A DNA stretch of 64,000 nt from Streptomyces hawaiiensis (GTDB lineage: Bacteria > Actinomycetota > Actinomycetes > Streptomycetales > Streptomycetaceae), in contig NZ_CP021978.1 in NCBI RefSeq assembly GCF_004803895.1, positions 7,750,001 to 7,814,000 on the forward strand, read 5' to 3'. A program made the position numbers and the translations under genes. Below the pieces are notes generated by a model. That model did not search any database and was not told where the DNA came from. It was given only the letters and a program-made list of their open reading frames with translations. How positions within the stretch are numbered: the stretch's first letter is position 1; each line of letters opens with the position of its first letter. This document shows positions 16,875 through 25,624 of the stretch, in pieces.

Positions 16875-17660
16875 CTCCCGCAGCAGCGCCGGCAGGTCCG
16901 CGAAGGAGTCGATCACGTGGTCGGGCGTGCCGTCGGCGGCCCGCAGCGTCTCCGGCTGGAACTTCCCGGTCCGCACGAGCACCCCGGTGACGCCGGCCCA
17001 TTGCGCCGCCAGCACGTCGGACTCGACGTCGTCCCCGACCATCACCGCCTCGTCCGCACCGACGCCCAGGCGGGCGAGCGCCGACTCGAAGAACGCCCGC
17101 GCCGGTTTCCCGGTGATCTCCGCCTCCACCCGCGCGGCCCGCTCCAGCCCGGCCAGGAACGCCCCGGAGTCCAGCCGCAGCCCCTCGGCCGTACGCCAGT
17201 ACAGGTTGCGGTGCATCGCCACCAGCCGGGCCCCGCGCTGCAGATGCCCGAAGGCCCGGTCGAGTGCCGCGTAACCGAACTCGGGGCCGGCCCCGCCGAC
17301 CAGGACGACATCCGGCACGCGTCCGGTGTCGCCCGCCTCCACGACGGTGACACCGTCGAGGTCCTCCGCGATGTCGCCGCTGTTCAGCAGGGCGCACCGG
17401 GCTCCGGGGCAGTGCTCGGCGAGGTAGGCGGCGGTGGCGGCGGGCGCGGTCAGGATGTCCTCGGCGGACACCGGGAACCCCTCCTCCGCCAGCGTCCCGG
17501 CGATCGACGCCCGGGTGCGGGAGGTGGTGTTGGTGACCAGCAGGACGGCGAACCCGGCCTCCCGGACCTCCCGCAACGCCTCGACGGCCCCGGGCAACGG
17601 CCGCCACGAGACGGTGAGCACCCCGTCGATGTCCACGAGCACGGCACGCACGGACTCCAT
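16860..17660 (-). CDS. HAD-superfamily IIA hydrolase (NagD-like phosphatase)
   Basis: A 266-residue cytosolic HAD phosphatase. Motif I is VDIDGVLT with the nucleophile Asp10 and Asp12, motif II is LLVTNTTSRTR, motif III Lys is in EITGKPARAFF, and motif IV is VMVGDDVESDV. The class IIA cap lies between motifs II and III. The subfamily is close to LHPP/phospholysine phosphohistidine-type and NagD-like sugar phosphatases. ATG 17660 is chosen; an open frame continues upstream to 18377, but that runs through an intergenic repeat and antisense to cobK. Its end overlaps the convergent TSUP gene by 15 bases. Confidence 0.88.
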   Translation of the reverse strand: MESVRAVLVDIDGVLTVSWRPLPGAVEALREVREAGFAVLLVTNTTSRTRASIAGTLAEEGFPVSAEDILTAPAATAAYLAEHCPGARCALLNSGDIAEDLDGVTVVEAGDTGRVPDVVLVGGAGPEFGYAALDRAFGHLQRGARLVAMHRNLYWRTAEGLRLDSGAFLAGLERAARVEAEITGKPARAFFESALARLGVGADEAVMVGDDVESDVLAAQWAGVTGVLVRTGKFQPETLRAADGTPDHVIDSFADLPALLRESAQQ

Positions 17661-17688
17661 GCCAGGACGATAGCCATCGCGAGCGGCG

Positions 17689-18031
17689 CTCGCCGGTCGG
17701 CAACGTCCCGGCGTCGGCCGTAGGGGGCCCAGGGAGCCGCGCTCGCCGGTCGGACCCCTCCCGGCATCGGTCGTCCGGGAGTCGGTAGTAGGGGAGCCGC
17801 GCTGGCCGGTCGGGTACCTGTAGCCGTCTGGCGCCGATAGGGAGCCCAGGGAGCCGCGCTCGCCGGTCGGACCCCTTCGCATCGGTCGTACGGGAGTCGT
17901 CGTACGGGAGTCGTCGTACGGGAGCCGCGCTTCCCGTCGGTACCCGTCCCGTCGCGCGCCGACAGGGAGCCCGGGGGGCCGCTTGCCGGTCGGTACCCGT
18001 TCCGGCGCGCGCCGTACGGACCTCGTACGCT
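17689..18031. repeat. Degenerate tandem repeat array, six units
   Basis: The 378-base gap between the HAD gene and cobK holds six copies of a core close to CTCGCCGGTCGG, beginning at 17689, 17742, 17802, 17859, 17930 and 17983. Most are followed by a variable stretch ending in GGGAGCCGCG, giving units of about 53-71 bases. One unit contains an inner triplication of a TCGTACGGGAG word (about 17886-17924). No gene was found here. The array directly precedes cobK, so its promoter must lie in or beside it. Confidence 0.85.
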
Positions 18032-18038
18032 CTGCGTC

Positions 18039-18779
18039 GTGTCCCCTCACGTTCTGATCCTCGGCGGCACGACCGAGGCCCGTGCCCTGGCCGCCGCGCT
18101 GTCCGGGCGCCCCGGTGTCCGCGTCACGACGTCCCTCGCGGGCCGCGTGGCCAAGCCGGGGGCGCTCGACGGGGACGTGCGCGTCGGGGGCTTCGGCGGG
18201 GCCGGGGGACTGGCCCGGTGGCTGCGGGAGGAGGGCGTGGACGCGCTCGTCGACGCCACGCACCCCTTCGCCGAGTCGGTCACGGCCAACGCGGCCCGCG
18301 CCGCGACCGAGACCGGCGTACCCGCGGTGGTGCTCCGCCGCCCCGGGTGGCGGCCCGGCCCCGGGGACCACTGGCACCCGGCCCCCTCACTGGACGCGGC
18401 CGCCGATCTGCTTCCGCGTCTCGGCCGTCGGGTGCTCCTCACCACCGGGCGCCTCGGCCTGGCCTCCTTCGCCCACCTGACGCGCCTCCACTTCGTCGTG
18501 CGGTCGGTGGATCCCCCCGAGCCGCCGATGCCGCCCGACACCCATGTACTGCTCGCCCGCGGCCCGTTCACCGTCCCCGGCGAGACGGCCCTGCTGCGCG
18601 AGCACCGTGTCGACGTCCTGGTGACCAAGGACAGCGGGGGAGCGGCGACGGCGGCCAAACTGACCGCGGCCCGGGGCCTCGGACTGCCCGTCGTGGTCGT
18701 ACGGCGGCCGCCGCTGCCGGACGGCGTGACGGCGGTAGCGGATGTGGAGGGCGTGCTGGAACGGCTGGGGCTCGGGTAG
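18039..18779 (+). CDS. cobK: Precorrin-6A reductase (CobK/CbiJ)
   Basis: A 246-residue reductase of the aerobic cobalamin pathway that reduces precorrin-6A with NADPH. The N-terminal nucleotide-binding motif is GGTTEAR at residues 9-15, ATHPFA lies in the corrin-binding region (about 74-79), and the C-terminal TKDSGG at about 196-201 is diagnostic of CbiJ/CobK. The length is normal. The GTG start at 18039 lies immediately after the tandem repeat array. Together with cobF on the other side of the DHA2 exporter it forms a small split cobalamin locus. Confidence 0.92.
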   Translation: MSPHVLILGGTTEARALAAALSGRPGVRVTTSLAGRVAKPGALDGDVRVGGFGGAGGLARWLREEGVDALVDATHPFAESVTANAARAATETGVPAVVLRRPGWRPGPGDHWHPAPSLDAAADLLPRLGRRVLLTTGRLGLASFAHLTRLHFVVRSVDPPEPPMPPDTHVLLARGPFTVPGETALLREHRVDVLVTKDSGGAATAAKLTAARGLGLPVVVVRRPPLPDGVTAVADVEGVLERLGLG

Positions 18780-18784
18780 GGCGC

Positions 18785-20860
18785 TCACACCGAGCCGGCC
18801 GTGAGGGACTTCGCCGGACTGCCCGGCAGCCCATGGCTCAGGTCCTCCACCAGCAGCCGTTTCGCGATCGCGTCGACCGCCACGCGCAGGTCGCTGTCCG
18901 AGGGGCGGCCGATGTCCGGCCCCAGCCGGTCCTCCAGCCAGTCGGCCCAGGCCCGGGTGAGGACCGCGGCCTCGCGTGCGCCCGCCTCGGTGTGGGAGAG
19001 CAGGGAGCCGTCGCGGGCCAGGAACCCTTCCTCGACCATCCGCTCGAAGACCGGCAGCAGTACCTCCGGAGGCAACCGCCGCCGCGCGGCGATCAGCCCG
19101 AGGCTCGCATGACCGACCATGCGCGTGAACAGCTCGACCTGCATCACCGCCCACGCTCCGGCCACGTCGAGCCGAGTGTCCGACTCCAGGACGATCCGCC
19201 GCGCGGTGTCCAGATCCGTACCGCCGATGATCTTGCCGACGGCGGCCTCCAGCACCCGCCGGGAGTCCGCGCCGCTCGGCGAGCCGAACCCCTCGCCCAT
19301 GTCGGTCGACCCCGTCCGCGCCGTGTCGCGCAGCCGGACCTGCTTGAGGAACAGGGCTACCAGGAAGCCCAGTGCGGCGACCGGCACCGTCCACAGGAAC
19401 ACGGTCTGGATCGTGTCGGCGTAGGCGCCGACGATCGGGGCGGCCACGGCCGACGGCAGCTCGTGCACGCCTTCCGGACTCGTCGCCGCCCGGCTGAGGG
19501 TGGCCGGATCCAGATCACCCGTCCGCGCCGCCTGCGCCACCCCGTCGCTCAGGTTGGGCGCCAGCGCGTGGGTGTAGATCGTGCCGAACACGGCCGTGCC
19601 GAACGAGCTGCCCAGCGTGCGGAAGAAGGTCACGCCGGAGGTCGCGGTGCCCAGGTCGGCGTAGTCGACGGTGTTCTGCACCGCGATCGTCAGCACCTGC
19701 ATGCACAGGCCGATACCGCTGCCCAGCACGAACATGTACAGGGACTCCAGCCACGAGCCCGTGCCCGGCCCCATGAGGGACATCAGGAACAGGCCGGCCC
19801 CCATCACCAGCGCGCCGACGATCGGGAAGATCCGGTACCGCCCGGTCTTGCTGACCACGTTGCCGCTGAAGACCGACGCGATGAGCAGCCCCGCCACCAT
19901 CGGCAGCGTCCGCACACCCGAGATCGTGGCCGAGTCGCCGTCGACGTACTGGAGATAGGTCGGCAGGTACGTCAAGGCGCCGAGCATCGCGAAGCCGACG
20001 ATGAAGCTCAGCACCGAGCAGACGGTGAACACCGGGTTCGCGAACAGCCGCATGGGCAGCATCGGTTCGCGTGCCCGCATCTCCACCCGGCAGAACAGCG
20101 CGAGCGCGAGGACGCCGCCCACGAACAGCCCGATGATCACCCCCGAGCCCCACGCGTACTCGTTGCCGCCCCAACTCGTCGCCAGGATCAGGGCGCTGGC
20201 GCCGACGGCGACGAGCGCGATCCCCAGGTAGTCGATGACGGGCCGGGCGGCCGACTTCACCACCGGGATGGTCCTGGCCGCCGCCACGACGACCACGATC
20301 GCGATGGGGACGTTGACGTAGAACGCCCACCGCCACGTCAGATGGTCGGTGAACAACCCGCCCAGCAGCGGCCCGATGACGGTGGCCACCCCGAACACCG
20401 CGCCGATCGCGCCCTGGTACTTGCCGCGCTCGCGCAGCGGGATCACGTCGGCGATCAGCGCCATCGAGGTGACCATCAGCCCGCCCGCGCCGATGCCCTG
20501 CATCGCCCGCCAGGTGATCAGCAGCGACATGTCGGTGGCCAGGCCGCACAGGAACGAACCCGTGATGAACACGACGGCCGAGACCTGGAAGACCGCCTTG
20601 CGGCCGAACAGGTCGCCGAACTTGCCGACCAGCACGGTCGCGACGGTCTCCGCGAGGAGGTACGACGTGACCACCCACGACATGTGCTCGGCCCCGCCCA
20701 GGTCCGACACGATGGTCGGCAGGGCGGTGCCGACGATGGTCTGGTCGAGGGCCGCGAGCAGCATGCCCAGCATGATCGTCACGAAGACGACGTTGCGTCG
20801 ACGGGAGTCCAGCACCGGCGGCTGGGAGGCGGGCGGGGCGGTTTCCTCCACGACGGTCAC
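18785..20860 (-). CDS. DHA2-family MFS multidrug exporter with C-terminal winged-helix-like tail
   Basis: A 691-residue protein. Residues about 20-535 form a 14-helix DHA2 (EmrB/QacA) transporter, with motif A in GKFGDLFGRKAVF, LDQTIVGTALPTI in helix 1 and the GIGAGGLM segment. After the last helix (about 510-530) there is a cytosolic tail of roughly 150 residues. It contains LLPVFERMVEEGFLAR and SLLSHTEAGAREAAVLTRAW, which read like a MarR-type winged-helix or dimer segment. This extension is unusual for a transporter, although seen in some actinobacteria. GTG 20860 has GAAGGTGA upstream. The substrate is unknown. Confidence 0.87.
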   Translation of the reverse strand: MTVVEETAPPASQPPVLDSRRRNVVFVTIMLGMLLAALDQTIVGTALPTIVSDLGGAEHMSWVVTSYLLAETVATVLVGKFGDLFGRKAVFQVSAVVFITGSFLCGLATDMSLLITWRAMQGIGAGGLMVTSMALIADVIPLRERGKYQGAIGAVFGVATVIGPLLGGLFTDHLTWRWAFYVNVPIAIVVVVAAARTIPVVKSAARPVIDYLGIALVAVGASALILATSWGGNEYAWGSGVIIGLFVGGVLALALFCRVEMRAREPMLPMRLFANPVFTVCSVLSFIVGFAMLGALTYLPTYLQYVDGDSATISGVRTLPMVAGLLIASVFSGNVVSKTGRYRIFPIVGALVMGAGLFLMSLMGPGTGSWLESLYMFVLGSGIGLCMQVLTIAVQNTVDYADLGTATSGVTFFRTLGSSFGTAVFGTIYTHALAPNLSDGVAQAARTGDLDPATLSRAATSPEGVHELPSAVAAPIVGAYADTIQTVFLWTVPVAALGFLVALFLKQVRLRDTARTGSTDMGEGFGSPSGADSRRVLEAAVGKIIGGTDLDTARRIVLESDTRLDVAGAWAVMQVELFTRMVGHASLGLIAARRRLPPEVLLPVFERMVEEGFLARDGSLLSHTEAGAREAAVLTRAWADWLEDRLGPDIGRPSDSDLRVAVDAIAKRLLVEDLSHGLPGSPAKSLTAGSV

Positions 20861-20941
20861 GTCGTCACCTTCACAGCTGTGGGCTACGTGCGCATGCCAG
20901 AACGTCCGCACGGGTGCCCGGCGATGTGCCCACCAGTCCCC

Positions 20942-21712
20942 TCAGTTGCGGGGGTGCCGCCGCAGCAGATACGTGTCCATGATCCAGCCCTTGCGCTCGC
21001 GGGCCTCGGCCCGCAACCGCTCGATGCGGGGGGCGGCCTCGGCGATCGGGCCGGAGACGAGGATCTCGTCCGGGGTGCCGATGTAGGCGCCCCAGTAGAT
21101 GTCGACGTCCTCCTGCGCGTACTGCCGGAAGGTCTGGTGGGCGTCGAGCATCACCACCACGTCGTCCACGCCCTCCGGGAACCCCTCCGCCAGCCGCCGG
21201 CCGGTGGTGATCTGCACCGGCCGCGCTACGCGGTTGAGGCCCGTGCGGTGCCGGGCGACGAGCGCCGAGACGCTGCTGATGCCGGGCACGACGTCGTACT
21301 CGAACGCCACGGCGCCCCGCTCCAGCACCTCCTCCAGGATCCCCAGCGTGCTGTCGTACAGCGACGGGTCGCCCCACACCAGGAACGCGCCGGTCTGCTC
21401 CTCGCCCAGCTCCTCCGCGATCAGCCGCTCGTAGATCTCGGCCCGGGCGCTGCGCCAGTCACCGACGGCCGGGGAGTACGCCGCGCCGCCGGCACTGCGG
21501 TCCCGCTCCGGGTCACGCGCCTCGACGACGCGGTACGTCCCCTGCGGTACGTGCGCGTCGAGCAAGTCCCGGCGCAGCCCGGTGAGATCCGCCTTCACCT
21601 CGCCCTTCTCCAGGATGAAGAACACGTCCGTGCTCCGTAGCGCCCTGACGGCCTGGAGGGTGAGCTGGTCGGGGTCGCCCGCGCCGATACCGATGACATG
21701 AATCTTTCGCAC
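20942..21712 (-). CDS. cobF: Precorrin-6A synthase (deacetylating), CobF
   Basis: A 256-residue SAM-dependent tetrapyrrole methylase that methylates C1 of precorrin-5 with loss of acetate. The SAM-binding loop is IGIGAGDPDQLT at residues 7-18. The family signatures ILEKGEVKADL, FLVWGDPSLYDST and DVVPGISSVSAL are present. GTG 21712 is used since it begins directly with RKIHVIGIG; upstream in-frame sequence is low-complexity. CobF is restricted to the aerobic B12 route. It lies 81 bases ahead of the exporter on the same strand. Confidence 0.94.
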   Translation of the reverse strand: MRKIHVIGIGAGDPDQLTLQAVRALRSTDVFFILEKGEVKADLTGLRRDLLDAHVPQGTYRVVEARDPERDRSAGGAAYSPAVGDWRSARAEIYERLIAEELGEEQTGAFLVWGDPSLYDSTLGILEEVLERGAVAFEYDVVPGISSVSALVARHRTGLNRVARPVQITTGRRLAEGFPEGVDDVVVMLDAHQTFRQYAQEDVDIYWGAYIGTPDEILVSGPIAEAAPRIERLRAEARERKGWIMDTYLLRRHPRN

Positions 21713-21948
21713 GCCCCGAGTCTGCCGCACGGGGGTCCGGGCGGGTTCACCGCGGTCGGGTGGGGGAGCGCTGGCCGCGTCGGCGGTCGGCGGTCGACGG
21801 CCCGGCGCCTCGTCCTGGGGCGGTGGCGGGACGGTTCCGGGCGGTCCCGGGCGTGCATCGAGGCCGGACCGCCGGACCCCGGGCGTCTCGGGGGAGCGCC
21901 CGGCACCGCTTGCCGTAGCGGTGAACGGCTGGGGCACCGTGTCCCGGC

Positions 21949-22488
21949 TCAGCGCCCCGCTGCCGGGCCCCGCAGCCGCGGCGCCCGCGCCCCCGCGTCC
22001 ACCGGCCGGCCGCTGCGCTCCACTTCCCCGGCCAGCTCCCGCGCCCACGCGGACACGCCCGCGATGTCGATCCCGTGCGGCACTGCCCGCCCGGCGCCGG
22101 ACACCCAGGCCTCGGCCGCGCCCGCCCCGCGCCGCAGGAGCCGGGCCCCGCCCGCCAGATTGCCGCGAGCGGCGTGCGTGAGCCCCACGGCGAGCTGCGC
22201 GAGGCCGCGCCACAGCTCGCGCTCCTGGTCGGGCCCCGACTTCCACGCGTCCTCGAAGACCTCGTGCGCGTGGAACGGCTTGCCCTCGTCCAGCAGCCGC
22301 TGCGCCTCCGCGACGGTCTCCTCCGGGGTACGGACGACGCCCTCGGGCTGCCGGGGCACGCCGTCCGCGCCGTACGGCAGGGGCCGCCCGAGACCGTCCC
22401 GGGGCCGGGCGTTGCGCGCCCGCCCCTCACTGTCGCGGTCCCGTGCGTCGCCCGGCCGGCCCGGGTAGGTCTCTCCTGTGCTGCCCAT
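21949..22488 (-). CDS. DUF309 domain protein
   Basis: A 179-residue soluble protein. After a charged, low-complexity N-terminus (1-50), the DUF309 helical hairpin is clear in EAQRLLDEGKPFHAHEVFED, with the conserved HAHEVFE and a Trp, followed by LWRGLAQLAVGLTHAARGN. DUF309 proteins are small helical proteins with conserved His/Glu residues and unknown function. It precedes cobF by about 240 bases that contain no recognisable gene or cobalamin riboswitch. Confidence 0.82.
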   Translation of the reverse strand: MGSTGETYPGRPGDARDRDSEGRARNARPRDGLGRPLPYGADGVPRQPEGVVRTPEETVAEAQRLLDEGKPFHAHEVFEDAWKSGPDQERELWRGLAQLAVGLTHAARGNLAGGARLLRRGAGAAEAWVSGAGRAVPHGIDIAGVSAWARELAGEVERSGRPVDAGARAPRLRGPAAGR

Positions 22489-22586
22489 ACGCCGATTGTC
22501 CCGCCCGGCCCGCTTTCGGCGCGGCCGGGGGTGTGGGGTAAAGTGCTGTTCGCGCGATCACGCGGTTCACCGCGGGTGGCGCGCAC

Positions 22587-22660
<74 letters not shown>

Positions 22661-22673
22661 CGGTGAAGCAGTA

Positions 22674-22715
22674 GGCCAGAGGCCGTGTCGGTACCAACCG
22701 GCACGGCCTCTGGCC
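22674..22715 (+). terminator. Hairpin downstream of tRNA-Pro
   Basis: A perfect 14-bp inverted repeat (22674-22687 with 22702-22715) with a 14-base loop begins 13 bases after the tRNA 3' end. No long T-run follows, as is usual for streptomycete terminators. It probably ends the tRNA transcript and lies before the decayed beta-propeller gene. Confidence 0.75.
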
Positions 22716-22717
22716 AT

Positions 22718-23275
22718 TCCCGGGGCGGCTGCCCGCTCGCCGGCGTCCCGGGCGCGTACGGTGTCGCGCTGGACGGCGCGGGCACGGCGTACGTCGCCAA
22801 CTGGATCGACGGGCGGCTGTTCGCGGTCGATCTGCGTACCGGAGACAAGAAGACGGTCGCCACCGGCCTCCCGGGCGGTATCTCCGGGGTGGCGCTGGAC
22901 GGCGCGGGCAAGGCGTACGTCGGCCGGCGGGAAGGCGGCGGCCAGGTGTTCGAGGTGGATCTCGCCGACGGAACCCACCGCGTGGTGGCCGGCTTCGCCG
23001 GGGCGAGCACCGCGCGCCTGTTACTCGACGGCACCGGCAAGGCATACACCATCGACCACTCGGGCGGGCGCCTGTACGAGGTCACCCTGACCGACGGCGC
23101 GCAGCGCGTCGTGGCCACCGGTCTCGGGAGCTGCGAGGGCCTCGCCCTGGACCTCCCCAACGGCCAGGATCTACGTCAGCAACCCTCAGGGGCAGCTTTG
23201 GCGCATCTCCCACAGGGCTGCCCAGGCGCTGGGAGGAGTCGGCAAGGTGGTGGCGCCGAGGCGCGGGGAGCCTGA
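22718..23275 (+). pseudogene. Frameshifted beta-propeller (NHL/SMP-30-like) gene fragment
   Basis: Three or four propeller blades are recognisable as repeats of the type GVALDGAGTAYVANW...GRLFAVDLRTG, GVALDGAGKAYVG and LLLDGTGKAYTID. Near 23150-23165 the reading frame changes: the coherent continuation ARIYVSNPQGQLWRI lies in the next frame, so a single-base indel is likely. There is no convincing start or signal peptide, because the 5' end runs into the tRNA terminator. I read it as a truncated, frameshifted remnant beside a tRNA gene. Confidence 0.65.
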
Positions 23276-23368
23276 CAGCGAGGCGGTGCCCTTGACCTCG
23301 AGAGCACTCCAAGCTGAAGACTCCCTCCGTACCCCGAACCCCGGGGCCCGCCGGAGGGAGCGACAGCC

Positions 23369-24352
23369 ATGAAGTACCGCACGATCGGCACGGACCCCAC
23401 GACCCGCCGCGAGGTGAGTGTCCTCGCGCTCGGCGCGATGCTGTTCGGCTCGGTGACGGACGAGGCGACGTCCTTCGCCCTGCTCGACCGCTACGTCGAA
23501 GCCGGCGGGAACCTCATCGACACCTCCGACAACTACGCCTTCTGGGCCGACGGCGGCCAGGGCGGCCAGAGCGAGGAGCTCCTCGGCCGCTGGCGGCGCA
23601 GCCGCGGCGTCGGCGACGAGATCGTCATCGCGACCAAGCTCGGCGCCCGCCCCCTTGCTCCCGGCACCAGCTACACCGACAACCCCGAGGGCCTGTCCGC
23701 GAAGGTGATCCGCGAGTCCGCCGAACGCAGCCGCGAACGGCTCGGCCTGACGAAACTGGACCTGCTGTACGCGCACATCGAGGACCACACCGTCCCCCTC
23801 CAGGAGACCGTCGAGGCCTTCGCCGCCCTGGTCGCCGAGGGCACCGTCGGACTGCTCGGCGTGAGCAACCACGCCGTCTGGCGTGTGGAGCGGGCCCGGG
23901 CCCTCGCCGCCGCGGCCGGACTGCCCGGCTACGAGGTCCTCCAGTACGCGCACACCCACCTGCGCCCCCGCACCGACGTCCCCGGCGCCCTCTTCCCGGA
24001 CGGCAGCCTCGGACACGCCGGCCCCGACCTGCTCGGCTACCTGAGGGCCGAGCCCGGCCTGACCCTGGTCGCGTACTCCCCGCTGCTGAAGGGCGCCTAC
24101 AGCCGCCCGGAGCGGCTGCCCGCCGGCTTCGACCACCCCGGCACCCCGGCCCGGCTGGCGGTACTGCGGGACGTGGCCCGGGAGACCGGCGCGACCGTCA
24201 ACCAGGTCGTGCTCGCCTGGCAGATCGGCGGCGAACCGCCCGTCCTGCCGCTGGCCGGGGTCTCCTCACCGGCCCAGCTGGAGGAGAACCTGGCCGCGGT
24301 GGACCTGGAACTGACATCGGAGCAGCGCGCCCGGCTGGACGCGGCGCACTGA
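23369..24352 (+). CDS. Aldo/keto reductase
   Basis: A 327-residue (beta/alpha)8 oxidoreductase. The catalytic tetrad Asp51, Tyr56 (DTSDNYAFW), Lys90 (ATKLG) and His136 (LLYAHIED) is complete. The NADP-binding C-terminal part includes LAGVSSPAQLEENLAAVD. The subfamily is the YajO/IolS-like general aldo/keto reductases, so a role in sugar or inositol metabolism is possible but not shown. ATG 23369 has GGAGGGAG 8-14 bases upstream. It is followed after 54 bases by the DUF427 gene in the same direction. Confidence 0.92.
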   Translation: MKYRTIGTDPTTRREVSVLALGAMLFGSVTDEATSFALLDRYVEAGGNLIDTSDNYAFWADGGQGGQSEELLGRWRRSRGVGDEIVIATKLGARPLAPGTSYTDNPEGLSAKVIRESAERSRERLGLTKLDLLYAHIEDHTVPLQETVEAFAALVAEGTVGLLGVSNHAVWRVERARALAAAAGLPGYEVLQYAHTHLRPRTDVPGALFPDGSLGHAGPDLLGYLRAEPGLTLVAYSPLLKGAYSRPERLPAGFDHPGTPARLAVLRDVARETGATVNQVVLAWQIGGEPPVLPLAGVSSPAQLEENLAAVDLELTSEQRARLDAAH

Positions 24353-24406
24353 CACCGTGGGACCGTGGAGGGGACGGCATCCGGACCTCCGGAAGGAGCA
24401 CCGGCC

Positions 24407-25225
24407 ATGACCACCCACCCGGCCCACCCCGCCGCCCGCTCGATCAGAACCACCCCGGAAGGTCTCATGTGGGAGCCCAGCGAACGCTGGGTGCGCGGCC
24501 GCAAGGGCGACGTCACCGTCGTCGACAGCCGCCACCCGGTGCTCGTCTGGGAACCCCACCTGCCCGTGCCGCAGTACGTCTTCCCGCGCGAGGACGTCCG
24601 CACCGACCTCCTCCGCCCGGCCAAGAGCCCGCCCACGGGCCCCCACACCGGCTCCCGGATCTTCTACGACCTCGACGCCGGCGGCGAGGTGCGCGAGAAC
24701 GCGGCCTGGACGTTCCCCGCCGACGACCTGGCCGGCCACATCGCCTTCGCGTGGTTCCTGCGCACCGACACGGGCCTCGACCACTGGTACGAGGAGGACG
24801 AGGAGATCTTCATCCACCCCCGTGACCCGCACAAACGCGTCGACGCGCTGCCGAGCAGCCGGCACGTGCAGGTCGAGATCGACGGGCAGGTCGTCGCGGA
24901 CAGCCACGCCCCCGTCCTGCTCTTCGAGACCTCCCTGCCCGCCCGGTACTACCTCCCCCGCGAGGACGTCCGGCTGGACCTGTTCGACGCCACCGACCAC
25001 CACACCGGCTGCCCCTACAAGGGCACCGCCGCGTACTGGTCCTGGCGCGGAGGGGCCGGCGTGCCGCCCAACCTCGTGTGGACCTATCCCGAGCCGCTGC
25101 CCGCGGTGGCGGCGATCCAGGGACGCGTCGCCTTCTTCAACGAGGTCGTCGACATCACGCTGGACGGCGAGCGCCTGGAGCGGCCGGACACGCCGTTCAG
25201 CCGGATGCTGCGGAAAGGCGGCTAG
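24407..25225 (+). CDS. Tandem DUF427 domain protein
   Basis: A 272-residue protein made of two DUF427 (beta-tent) repeats. The first is at about 20-115 (VTVVDSRHPVLVWEP, PQYVFPREDVRTDLL) and the second at about 145-260 (VQVEIDGQVVADSHAPVLLFE, RYYLPREDVRLDLFD, KGTAAYWSW). Both contain the conserved YFP/YLPREDV strand. It is cytosolic with no signal peptide. The function of DUF427 is not established. ATG 24407 is preferred, with GAAGGAG upstream. Its last four bases touch the decayed TetR segment. Confidence 0.88.
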   Translation: MTTHPAHPAARSIRTTPEGLMWEPSERWVRGRKGDVTVVDSRHPVLVWEPHLPVPQYVFPREDVRTDLLRPAKSPPTGPHTGSRIFYDLDAGGEVRENAAWTFPADDLAGHIAFAWFLRTDTGLDHWYEEDEEIFIHPRDPHKRVDALPSSRHVQVEIDGQVVADSHAPVLLFETSLPARYYLPREDVRLDLFDATDHHTGCPYKGTAAYWSWRGGAGVPPNLVWTYPEPLPAVAAIQGRVAFFNEVVDITLDGERLERPDTPFSRMLRKGG

Positions 25226-25620
25226 AGAAGCCGTCGAGCAGGGCGCCCGGCCCGGCCGCGAGGCCCTCCGGGCCGCCCCGCTCGGCGAGCGCCGCCGCCG
25301 TCTTGCGCAGCATCGGCAGCTCCTTCGCGGACAGCCGGTGCAGCCCGAGGCGGAAGGCCGGGTCGGTCTCGGTCGGGTTGGTCCACCACCGGGCGCAGCT
25401 CCACGGACACGTAGCCCAGCAGCCAGGCCGTGAAGGCGCGGAACACGTCGGCCGTGGCCGCCTCGTCGAAACCGGCGCCGCGCAGCAGGGTCAGCACCCT
25501 TTCGTGACGCGCAGGACCGCGGCGGGCCGCTGGGCCAGCGGGACCGCCGGCAGACGCGTGGCGAGCAGCGGCAACGCGCACCTGTGCTGCCCCGGGCCCC
25601 GCCACTTCGACCGTGCGGTA
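25222..25620 (-). pseudogene. Frameshifted C-terminal remnant of a TetR-family regulator
   Basis: Minus-strand pieces read as a TetR C-terminal ligand-binding domain: LPLLATRLPAVPLAQRPAA, then in another frame VLTLLRGAGFDEAATADVF and AFTAWLLGYVSVELRPVVD, then after a further single-base shift near 25385 TETDPAFRLGLHRLSAKELP to the end. No N-terminal helix-turn-helix is present. At least two frameshifts and the missing N-terminus make this a pseudogene. Confidence 0.7.
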
Positions 25621-25624
25621 CCGC

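Noticed and set aside
17689..18031. CRISPR array
   Set aside because: The repeats are degenerate, core length and spacing vary, inserts are related to each other rather than unique spacers, and there are no cas genes.
17661..18377. In-frame N-terminal extension of the HAD gene (505 codons in total)
   Set aside because: The extension crosses the tandem repeat array and the antisense strand of cobK; the HAD fold begins exactly at the ATG at 17660.
18218..21640. 1140-codon plus-strand open frame
   Set aside because: It runs through cobK in a wrong frame and antisense to the exporter and cobF, with the composition of a shadow frame.
21713..21948. Cobalamin riboswitch ahead of cobF
   Set aside because: No B12-box-like conserved core was found and the position between DUF309 and cobF gives no stem pattern of that class.
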